Source: Candidatus Cloacimonas sp. 4484_140 (GTDB lineage Bacteria > Cloacimonadota > Cloacimonadia > JGIOTU-2). Taken from it: DNA of 7,014 nucleotides. Location of the stretch: assembly GCA_002049945.1 (NCBI GenBank), contig MVCT01000060.1:1-7014 (forward strand). The letters run 5' to 3'. Below are positions 1 through 5,570 of the stretch, piece by piece (the stretch's first letter is position 1; the number at the start of each line of letters is the position of its first letter). Below the pieces are notes generated by a model. It made no database searches. It was not told the DNA's origin and was given only the letters and a program-made list of their open reading frames with translations. The position numbers were made by a program, and so were the translations under genes.

Positions 1-709
1 AGCCAATATCGGCACCATGTTTTTTTACTTCTTCTTCAAGAGCACAAAGATTTTCTGCTGCGGGCTCTGCAATGCGTGAGAACATTCCATTCGGTTCTGA
101 ATACAGCTCGATCACTTCACAACCAAGAGCTTTAAGCAGAAGTGGTGACATCAAACCACCTGCACCATTCGTAGAATCTATGACTACTTTAAAATTCCTT
201 TCTTTTGTCTTATCTGACGCTATAATAGGAAGTTTCATGATCGCCTGAATATGATCATCAATTGCATTTTTATACAAAGAATAAGTGCCACCTCTTTGCC
301 AATCAAGGTCTTTTAGCTCATCTTCGGGAATATTCCAGAAATTCTGTGATTGTACAGGAGTTAAAAAAGTGCCTGTTTTATTTATGAGTTTCAGTGCATT
401 CCATTCCTGGGGATTATGGCTCGCAGTGATCGCAATTCCTCCATCAGCTTTTAGATTTTCTGCAGCAAGAAGTATTGTAGGCGTAGGACATATTCCCAGA
501 TCTATCACATCTACTCCGACAGACATCAAACCGGCAGAAACAGAGCTGAGCATCATCTTTCCAGTGGTTCGGGAATCTCTTCCGACTACGACTTTTCCGC
601 GTTTTGAGAAAACTCCAAATCGCTTTGCAAAGGAGAGAACAAGCTCTGTAGTGAGCGAATCTCCAACAATACCGCGAATTCCTGAAACACTTTTCATCAA
701 TTTCGACAT
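1..709 (-). CDS. glmM: Phosphohexomutase, probable phosphoglucosamine mutase GlmM (3' end cut off by window)
   Basis: This is an alpha-D-phosphohexomutase. The likely reaction is glucosamine-6-phosphate to glucosamine-1-phosphate, the step that feeds UDP-GlcNAc, peptidoglycan and LPS synthesis in the cytoplasm. The 236 visible codons start MSKLMKSVSGIRGIVG, contain the GRDSRTTGKM segment (about 43-52) and the phosphoserine loop ITASHNP with catalytic Ser97, followed by QEWNALKLINKTGTFL. A second domain begins near VVIDSTNGAGG (176-185). The window ends just before the expected metal-binding DPDxDR loop, so that site cannot be checked. The ATG at 709 is chosen because GAGGA (716-720) lies 6 nt upstream. 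The start overlaps the end of tsaE by 13 nt, which suggests translational coupling. The SISGIRG-type start and TASHNPxxWNALKL wording resemble Bacteroidota proteins annotated as GlmM. A phosphomannomutase or phosphoglucomutase cannot be excluded from this half alone; superfamily membership is secure, substrate is not. Confidence 0.85.
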   Translation of the reverse strand, partial: MSKLMKSVSGIRGIVGDSLTTELVLSFAKRFGVFSKRGKVVVGRDSRTTGKMMLSSVSAGLMSVGVDVIDLGICPTPTILLAAENLKADGGIAITASHNPQEWNALKLINKTGTFLTPVQSQNFWNIPEDELKDLDWQRGGTYSLYKNAIDDHIQAIMKLPIIASDKTKERNFKVVIDSTNGAGGLMSPLLLKALGCEVIELYSEPNGMFSRIAEPAAENLCALEEEVKKHGADIG

Positions 710-1161
710 AATGCATCCTCATTTCCAGTAATTTTCTTTATACTTATTTTTCTGTGAGTTCCATTCACAATGTCAATTCTTATCTCAAAATATTTTTCAT
801 GAAGTAGTTCTTCAGCTTTTTCGGGCCATTCTATGAAGAAAATGCCGTCTTCCATAAGCAGGTCTGGAAAGCCGATCTTCTCGATTTCTTCGATATTTTT
901 CAGGCGGTAGAAATCAAAATGATAGAGATAGGGCGAAGCTTCATAAATGTTCAGGATAGTAAAAGTCGGACTCGACACATAACCGTCAAAGCCCAATTCC
1001 TCAGCCACCTTTTTCACAAAAAAGGTTTTGCCGCTGCCCAGTTCACCTTTAAGTGCCACGACATCACCCATTTGCAGTATATCAGCAAAATCCTTTGCGA
1101 TCTGTGTAGTTTCCTTTTCAGAAGCACTTGTAAATTCCTGAGAATAAGAATCGTGAGCCAT
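697..1161 (-). CDS. tsaE: tRNA threonylcarbamoyladenosine biosynthesis ATPase TsaE
   Basis: TsaE is the small P-loop ATPase that works with TsaB and TsaD to place the threonylcarbamoyl group on A37 of ANN-decoding tRNAs (t6A); it acts in the cytoplasm. The 154-residue protein is of normal family length. It shows the Walker A motif GELGSGKT (39-46), the SSPTFTI switch segment (63-69), HFDFYRL (81-87, with the conserved Asp83), and the IEWPEKA motif (110-116, with the conserved Glu111 and Trp112). The ATG at 1161 lies one base after the porX stop, so the two genes are probably co-transcribed and translationally coupled; the only SD-like sequence is a weak AAGAAG inside the porX end. Its 3' end overlaps the mutase start by 13 nt. 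A porX-tsaE order is also common in Bacteroidota genomes (known context). No oddities are seen in the sequence. Confidence 0.96.
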   Translation of the reverse strand: MAHDSYSQEFTSASEKETTQIAKDFADILQMGDVVALKGELGSGKTFFVKKVAEELGFDGYVSSPTFTILNIYEASPYLYHFDFYRLKNIEEIEKIGFPDLLMEDGIFFIEWPEKAEELLHEKYFEIRIDIVNGTHRKISIKKITGNEDALCRN

Positions 1162-1162
1162 T

Positions 1163-2719
1163 TTACTTCTTGGGTGTTAAGATCGATACAGGCAGGATCA
1201 TTTCTTCCATGGAAACACCGCCGTGCTGATAGGTACCGTCGAATTTACGCTTGTACTCATGATAAGCAGTTGGATACACAAAGTAATGATCACCTTTGGC
1301 AAAGATAAAGTTCTCTATAACGTTTTCAATAGGAAGTCCGTATCTTTTCGGATCTGAAACTTTGATAGTATGCCTGTCATTACAGGTGATATTCTTTCCG
1401 TGTTTTGCGCGTAATCCGTATGAAATTTCCTTATCGCTGATAACCTTTGTGGCATGCTCAACTTTTATCGAACCGTGATCGGTTGTCAGAATTACAACAG
1501 CATCCTGTTTTGCAATCAGTTTGAGTGTTTCATAGAACTGAGAATTCAAAAACCATAACTTTGTTAACGAACGCAGTGCACGATCATTAGGTATAATTTC
1601 CTGAAGTATTTCATCTTTAAATCTGTGATGAAGCAGCAGGTCCAAAAAGTTATACACGAGAACGACCAATCGCTCTTTTTTATAGGAAGGGATCTTTTTT
1701 GTGACATACTCGCCTTCCTCAGTATTCAGTATCTTAATATACTTACTTCCATGCGGCATTGGAATATCCATTTTCTTTAGCTGTTCATCAATGAAAAAGT
1801 GCTCATCGCGGTTAAAACTGCTTTCCACTTCTTTGCTGGTACGCCAGAATTGCGGATACATTTTTGCTATCTTGCTGGGCATCATACCGGCGAAAATTGC
1901 ATTTCGAGAATAAGGCGTTGATGTGGGTAAAATTGAATAATAATAATCCGTTTTCACATTAAAAAGCTCCTCAATAAAGGGCTTTAATATCATGAATTGA
2001 TCAAGCCGAAGACAGTCGAGTACCACAAAATACACAACCTTCTTTGTGTACAGTCTGTCTGCAACGAATTTTCTTACTATATCAGGAGAAAGCACCGGAC
2101 TATCGGATTTAGTGAGAAAATCTTCATAATGAGCAGCGATGTAGTTTGAAAATTCGGTATCACAATTTTTCTTTTCATACGAGTGCATTTGAATGATATC
2201 TTCGTAATAGAGCTGATCCAGCTTCAGATCCCATTCTGCAAGGGAGCGATAAATATCTATCCAATCCTGCCAGTTCGGTTCTGCAAAAAGTTTTTGATTT
2301 AGTTTTGCAGAGAATTCCGCATACTCTTCGCCGGTTCTATTTCTGCGGATCTCTTCAGACATCAATATCTTCTTAAGTGACATCAGTATCTGGTTTGGGT
2401 TGATAGGTTTGATGATATAATCTGTGATCTGCTGGGCAATCGCTTTGTTCATCAAACCCTCTTCTTCGTTCTTAGTGACCATTACCACAGGAAGACTTTC
2501 GTTGAGCTTCTTGATCTTCACAAGAGTTTCCAGTCCGTCGAGTCCGGGCATCATCTCATCGAGAAGTACGATATCAAAATTTTGTTCTTCAACGAGTGCA
2601 ATGCCGTCGTTTCCATTGGATGCAGAAACCACTTCGAAATTTCTTTCCTCAAGAAATATAATATGCGGTTTGAGCATCTGTATTTCATCATCTATCCAGA
2701 GTATCTTTGCTTTTTTCAT
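1163..2719 (-). CDS. porX: PorX-type response regulator with PglZ (alkaline-phosphatase superfamily) domain
   Basis: This is a 518-residue two-domain signalling protein. The N-terminal receiver domain (about 1-122) has the acidic pair Asp10-Asp11, phospho-acceptor Asp54 in LLDEMMPGLDG, Thr82 and the Lys104-Pro105 pair (YIIKP), so it should accept phosphate from a histidine kinase (PorY in Porphyromonas). A helical linker follows (about 123-215). The C-terminal PglZ domain (about 225-515) carries VVLDCLRLD (Asp235, Asp240), the nucleophile-region loop LPTSTPYSRNAIFAG (264-278), TTDHGS (Asp414, His415) and TYQHGGVS (His499), as expected for a zinc-dependent phosphodiesterase or phosphatase fold. 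There is no DNA-binding output domain. In Bacteroidota PorX controls type IX secretion and gliding together with sigma factor SigP; that role here is inferred from homology. The start is the ATG at 2719 with AAAGGG (2727-2732) 7 nt upstream. It heads the porX-tsaE-glmM train; the partner kinase is not in the window. Confidence 0.93.
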   Translation of the reverse strand: MKKAKILWIDDEIQMLKPHIIFLEERNFEVVSASNGNDGIALVEEQNFDIVLLDEMMPGLDGLETLVKIKKLNESLPVVMVTKNEEEGLMNKAIAQQITDYIIKPINPNQILMSLKKILMSEEIRRNRTGEEYAEFSAKLNQKLFAEPNWQDWIDIYRSLAEWDLKLDQLYYEDIIQMHSYEKKNCDTEFSNYIAAHYEDFLTKSDSPVLSPDIVRKFVADRLYTKKVVYFVVLDCLRLDQFMILKPFIEELFNVKTDYYYSILPTSTPYSRNAIFAGMMPSKIAKMYPQFWRTSKEVESSFNRDEHFFIDEQLKKMDIPMPHGSKYIKILNTEEGEYVTKKIPSYKKERLVVLVYNFLDLLLHHRFKDEILQEIIPNDRALRSLTKLWFLNSQFYETLKLIAKQDAVVILTTDHGSIKVEHATKVISDKEISYGLRAKHGKNITCNDRHTIKVSDPKRYGLPIENVIENFIFAKGDHYFVYPTAYHEYKRKFDGTYQHGGVSMEEMILPVSILTPKK

Positions 2720-2726
2720 TCTGTTT

Positions 2727-2732
2727 CCCTTT
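2727..2732 (-). promoter_or_regulatory. Ribosome binding site of porX
   Basis: AAAGGG on the minus strand lies 7 nt before the porX ATG. It is the clearest Shine-Dalgarno sequence in the window and supports the start at 2719. Confidence 0.65.
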
Positions 2733-2746
2733 CATTAGAACTTATC

Positions 2747-2752
2747 ATTATA
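2747..2752 (-). promoter_or_regulatory. Possible -10 box for the porX operon
   Basis: The minus strand reads TATAAT here, a perfect match to the housekeeping sigma-70 -10 consensus. A transcript starting about 7 nt downstream would have a leader of about 20 nt including the AAAGGG ribosome site. The hexamer 17 nt upstream (CTCTGT) is a poor -35, so any promoter would rely on the -10 or on an activator. The box sits next to the repeat that borders the GxxExxY remnant. In AT-rich DNA a chance TATAAT is common, hence modest confidence. Confidence 0.4.
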
Positions 2753-2766
2753 CGCATTTTTTTCTC

Positions 2767-2793
2767 ACCACAGAGAGCACCGAGACCACAGAG
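2767..2793 (-). repeat. Three tandem 9-mers (ACCACAGAG type) beyond the GxxExxY remnant
   Basis: On the plus strand three 9-nt units follow one another: ACCACAGAG, AGCACCGAG, ACCACAGAG. The outer two are identical, giving an 18-nt period. On the minus strand they read CTCTGTGGT and lie directly after the stop codon of the GxxExxY remnant. A facing copy of the motif lies on the other side of the remnant (2949-2966). CACAGAGA/CTCTGTGG strings beside GxxExxY genes are something I recall from many environmental genomes; I could not check that here. Confidence 0.7.
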
Positions 2794-2795
2794 AT

Positions 2796-2947
2796 TTAAA
2801 ATTTAAATCTTTCAATTCCATCTTTTAATTTCTTAACGTTAAAGTTAATCAACAAACCTATATTTATATTAGCAAGTTTCATGTATGTGAGAAGTTGAGC
2901 TCTATTGCACAGCCAATGATCTTTCCGGTAAAAGAATCCTTCTTTAC
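2796..2947 (-). pseudogene. GxxExxY family protein (PDDEXK_3), internally deleted remnant
   Basis: Two pieces of one small gene survive. The upstream piece (about 2900-2947) translates as KKDSFTGKIIGCAIE, matching the family's N-terminal TGKIIGCAIEVHK segment. The downstream piece (2796-2900, another frame) encodes 34 residues beginning AQLLTYMKLANINIG and ending LLINFNVKKLKDGIERF plus KF and a TAA stop, matching the family's C-terminal end almost word for word. Normal members are roughly 120-130 residues, so about 70 central residues, including the GxxExxY signature and the nuclease-like core, are gone. The junction lies at GAGCTC (2897-2902), where the frame also shifts, and the upstream frame stops at 2879-2881. 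No good start codon or ribosome site precedes the N-terminal piece (codon GTA at 2945-2947). The family's function is not well established; intact members often lie between short repeats in otherwise conserved neighbourhoods. This copy cannot make the family protein. Confidence 0.85.
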
Positions 2948-2948
2948 T

Positions 2949-2966
2949 TTCTCTGTGTTCTCTGCC
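2949..2966 (-). repeat. Facing 9-mer repeat (TTCTCTGTG TTCTCTGCC) upstream of the GxxExxY remnant
   Basis: On the plus strand two 9-nt units share the core TTCTCTG. Read on the minus strand they give CAGAGAACACAGAGAA just upstream of the remnant's N-terminal piece. They are in inverted orientation to the 2767-2793 array, so the remnant lies between imperfect inverted repeats (ACACAGAGA upstream, TCTCTGTGG downstream on the gene strand). Confidence 0.6.
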
Positions 2967-3008
2967 TGCCAAGGCGTCCTGTCGGGGCGTATCCGCCAGC
3001 TGGCGGAG
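2964..3008. repeat. GC-rich palindromic block (REP-like)
   Basis: This block of about 45 bases is sharply more GC-rich than the spacer around it. It contains a perfect 16-nt palindrome TCCGCCAGCTGGCGGA (2992-3007) and a short stem-loop GCCTGCCAAGGC (2964-2975, stem GCCT/AGGC). No run of T follows on either strand, so it does not look like an intrinsic terminator. Composition and symmetry suggest a dispersed palindromic repeat associated with the adjacent GxxExxY remnant. Whether it recurs in the genome cannot be seen here. Confidence 0.55.
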
Positions 3009-3070
3009 AAGACTGAAGTGTAACGGAGACTGGTGGTTTTAAATGACTTCTTCGTGTTCATTTTTAAAAA

Positions 3071-4207
3071 TTATATGTTTTGGACATCATTGGAACGAGT
3101 GTAACGTTCGATAAAATTTTTTTTATATTCCGAGAAAGTACCACTGTTAATGGCTTCTCTTATTTCTTTGATTAAAGTATTATAAAAGGTTAAATTATGC
3201 AGTGTCGTTAATCGGACACCAAGTATTTCTTTCACATTGATAAGATGGCGGATGTATGTGCGAGAGAAATTTCTGCATGCATAGCAGGAGCAATCATCCT
3301 GAAGCGGACGGAAATCCTCTTTGTATTTTCCATTTCGCACAGTAAGTCTGCCATCTCTGGTAAATACCTGCCCGTTCCGAGCATGACGCGTGGGCATCAC
3401 ACAGTCGAACATATCCACTCCACGCTCGATATTCTCGAGCAGATCGAGTGGTGTTCCCACACCCATAAGGTAGCGTGGTTTATCTTTGGGCAGAACCTTA
3501 TCCATCAGGTTAACAATTCGTAGCATGTCCTCCTTATTTTCACCCACGGCTAAACCTCCAATTGCATAGCCGGGAAAATCTATGCCAACAAGTTCTTTTG
3601 CGTTCTCTTCACGCAGGTCATCAAAAATACTTCCCTGCACTATTCCAAATAGGGATTGCTCTCCACCGAGCTGCTCATGTTTGATCTTGCAGCGTTTTGC
3701 CCATCGAACAGACATATCTGCGGATTCCTTTGCATATTCCTTTGTGCATGGATAAGGTGCGCATTCATCGAGTACCATTATAATATCAGCACCAAGATTA
3801 TGCTCTATCTCCATAACTCGCTCCGGACTAAAAAAATGAGAGCTTCCATCTATATGGGATTGAAATTCAATACCCTGTTCCGTTATCTTCCTGAACTGCT
3901 GCAAGCTCATGACCTGAAAGCCGCCACTATCCGTAAGCATATTTCTATCCCAGTTGATAAAAGAGTGCAGTCCGCCTGATTTTTTTATGAGTTCATCACC
4001 AGGACGGAGGTACAAGTGGTATGTATTTCCAAGAATTATATCAAAACCTATATTTTCTAATTCTTCAGGAGAAGTGGCTTTTACCGTTCCGAGCGTTCCT
4101 ACAGGCATAAAAACCGGAGTCTTCACTTTGCCGTGAGGAAGTTCGAGTTCTCCGGTGCGAGCTGAAGTGATCGTATCCTGAGTATAAATTGAAAACTTGA
4201 AACTCAT
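3071..4207 (-). CDS. tgt: Queuine/preQ1 tRNA-guanine transglycosylase
   Basis: Tgt exchanges the guanine at position 34 of GUN-anticodon tRNAs (Asn, Asp, His, Tyr) for preQ1, the entry step of tRNA-bound queuosine. The 378-residue protein is of bacterial Tgt length. Numbered from the ATG at 4207, it has the PVGTLGTVKA N-terminal segment, LTDSGGFQVMS with the conserved Asp93, DECAPYP (Asp147), GGLAVGE (217-223), and GVDMFDCVMPTRHARNG with the catalytic nucleophile Asp268. The zinc site is complete: Cys306, Cys308, Cys311 (CSCYAC) and His337 (TLHNLT). The frame can be extended to a TTG at 4225, but ATG 4207 is preferred: it lies one base after the rseP stop and gives the usual family start (MSFKFSIYTQDT). 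No good Shine-Dalgarno precedes either start, which fits coupling to rseP. No other queuosine gene is in the window. AT-rich spacer follows the stop without an evident terminator. Confidence 0.97.
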   Translation of the reverse strand: MSFKFSIYTQDTITSARTGELELPHGKVKTPVFMPVGTLGTVKATSPEELENIGFDIILGNTYHLYLRPGDELIKKSGGLHSFINWDRNMLTDSGGFQVMSLQQFRKITEQGIEFQSHIDGSSHFFSPERVMEIEHNLGADIIMVLDECAPYPCTKEYAKESADMSVRWAKRCKIKHEQLGGEQSLFGIVQGSIFDDLREENAKELVGIDFPGYAIGGLAVGENKEDMLRIVNLMDKVLPKDKPRYLMGVGTPLDLLENIERGVDMFDCVMPTRHARNGQVFTRDGRLTVRNGKYKEDFRPLQDDCSCYACRNFSRTYIRHLINVKEILGVRLTTLHNLTFYNTLIKEIREAINSGTFSEYKKNFIERYTRSNDVQNI

Positions 4208-4208
4208 T

Positions 4209-5564
4209 CTATTGAGGTTGTTCAATGTTCAATGGAGTATTGGAGCGCTTCAGAGAGAAATATCGTCCCACAGACCTCGAAATATCGTTATAGAAGGCAA
4301 AAACCATAATAAGCAGTAAAACCACTACCCCTATGCGTTGAAGGATCGCCTGCGTGTTTAATTTGAGCGGTTTGCCCCTGATGCCTTCAATAAACGAGAA
4401 CATGATCATGCCGCCATCAAGAACAGGAATCGGAAGCAGGTTGACGATCATCAAGATGATGCTGACCATTGCAAGGAACGAAAGATAAGCACTTACGCCT
4501 TCTTTCACTTGTTGGCTAGTCAGCGATGCTATCATTATGGGACCGCCCACGCTTTTGCCAACTTGAGACGGATGCATAACAAGTTTGGATAATCCGCTGT
4601 AATACCGACCGATTATGTCTATTGTTGTAAGAAATGCGTATTTAAATGATTTTGGAACAGAGAAACTCTCAATATATTCCTGTTCCAGAATTTGAGAGAT
4701 TCCGATTATACCTGAGTTTTCATCAAGTTCGATATTAACTTGAGGAGTGATATCCATTTCCAGCAGTTCACCACCTCTTTGTACTACAAAATGCAAAGGA
4801 CGATCAGCATTATTTTTAATGATTTCCTGAAGGTCATACCAGTCATGAATTTCAGTATCCTCGATTTTAACAATTGTATCACCCTTTTTCATACCTGCCT
4901 GGTACGCCGGTAATCCGTAATAAACATCTCCAATGATTGCAGGCACATAAGGTCTTATGTCCGAAAGCCAAAGCTCATAGGAAAAATTTTCTGTTTGAGC
5001 AAAAAGCGTATCATTATCCCGTATAAAAGCAACCTGTCTTTTATCCGGGGACTTCTGTATCCATTCCTGAATTATTGATGTCCATCCAGTCACAGGAACA
5101 CCATCGACGCTAACTATCCTATCTTCGCTTTCAAGTGGAATTGCCGTATATGCTTCTTCGGAAATTCTGCCTACCACAGGGGCAATGTCATAGATTTTTA
5201 TTCCAATGACGTATGTAAGCGCAAGGATAAGTATAGCAAACAGGAAATTGGCAAAAGGTCCACCAAAAGCGATAAGTGCTTTCTGCCACCAGCGTTTCTG
5301 CTTGAAACTCCTCTTATCAAGAATTTCCTCGCTGGATGCTTCATCAGGATTCTCACCTAACATTTTAACATACCCACCCAGCGGTATGAGTGATATTCTG
5401 TACTCGGTTTCTCCAATAGTCCATGAAAGAAGTTTTGGTCCAAAGCCAAAGGAGAATTTTTCAACTTTGACATGATTGAGACGGGCAACAATGAAATGTC
5501 CGAACTCATGGACAAAAACCAATATGCCTATCAGAAAAAGTATTGCAATAATTGTTATCACCAT
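4209..5564 (-). CDS. rseP: RseP-type site-2 intramembrane zinc metalloprotease
   Basis: This is an inner-membrane protease of the S2P family that cuts transmembrane anchors, classically of anti-sigma factors such as RseA after a first cut by a site-1 protease. At 451 residues it matches E. coli RseP in length. The first membrane helix carries the zinc ligands HEFGH (19-23), followed by LIPLGGYVKMLGE (59-71). A second helix spans about 97-121. Two PDZ regions follow: a degenerate one (about 125-200, with DRIVSVDGVPVTGW) and a clearer one (about 205-280, with AGMKKGDTIVKIEDTEI). The third zinc ligand is Asp383 in NLLPIPVLDGG, in the helix about 361-385, and a final helix spans about 409-425, with a short polar tail. 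The ATG at 5564 has GGAG (5574-5577) 9 nt upstream, inside the permease end, and the gene gap is 6 nt. The usual uppS-cdsA-dxr neighbours are absent, and no anti-sigma gene is visible, so its substrates are unknown. Confidence 0.96.
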   Translation of the reverse strand: MVITIIAILFLIGILVFVHEFGHFIVARLNHVKVEKFSFGFGPKLLSWTIGETEYRISLIPLGGYVKMLGENPDEASSEEILDKRSFKQKRWWQKALIAFGGPFANFLFAILILALTYVIGIKIYDIAPVVGRISEEAYTAIPLESEDRIVSVDGVPVTGWTSIIQEWIQKSPDKRQVAFIRDNDTLFAQTENFSYELWLSDIRPYVPAIIGDVYYGLPAYQAGMKKGDTIVKIEDTEIHDWYDLQEIIKNNADRPLHFVVQRGGELLEMDITPQVNIELDENSGIIGISQILEQEYIESFSVPKSFKYAFLTTIDIIGRYYSGLSKLVMHPSQVGKSVGGPIMIASLTSQQVKEGVSAYLSFLAMVSIILMIVNLLPIPVLDGGMIMFSFIEGIRGKPLKLNTQAILQRIGVVVLLLIMVFAFYNDISRSVGRYFSLKRSNTPLNIEQPQ

Positions 5565-5570
5565 ATCGTA

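Larger units (their letters stand above)
2720..3070. other. Spacer between tgt and porX (351 bp)
   Basis: This is the only non-coding stretch above 300 bases. From high to low coordinates it holds AT-rich DNA after the tgt stop (with the 12-nt palindrome ATTTTTAAAAAT at 3060-3071), an AACACGAAGAAG string, the GC-rich palindromic block, facing 9-mers, the GxxExxY remnant, a three-unit 9-mer array, a TATAAT box and the porX ribosome site. An open frame of 60 codons (2879-3061) crosses the upstream half, but only its last part (the TGKIIGCAIE stretch) resembles protein; the rest reads through the repeats. No clear terminator for tgt was found. Confidence 0.75.

Noticed and set aside
444..722. 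92-codon minus-strand open frame near the start of the mutase
   Set aside because: It is an off-frame reading of the mutase gene, rich in Cys, Arg and Ser, with no family motif.
285..731. 148-codon plus-strand open frame
   Set aside because: It lies antisense to the phosphohexomutase, whose minus-strand frame has clear family motifs; no ribosome site or recognisable domain.
2792..2810. Palindrome AGATTTAAAATTTAAATCT with 9-bp arms, considered as a terminator or operator
   Set aside because: It is entirely AT-rich, lies across the last codons (ERFKF) and the stop of the GxxExxY remnant, and is followed by no T-run on either strand. The coding sequence explains it well enough.
2879..3061. 60-codon open frame upstream of the remnant, considered as a real small gene
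   Set aside because: Its first two thirds translate repeat and palindrome DNA, it has no ribosome site, and only the TGKIIGCAIE part has protein resemblance; it is part of the decayed gene.
3060..3071. ATTTTTAAAAAT palindrome just after tgt, considered as its terminator
   Set aside because: Only A and T pairs, no GC stem and no loop; it would not form a stable hairpin.
4208..4225. Upstream TTG start for tgt adding six residues
   Set aside because: It would overlap the end of rseP, has no better ribosome site, and the added residues are not typical of the family; ATG 4207 fits better.
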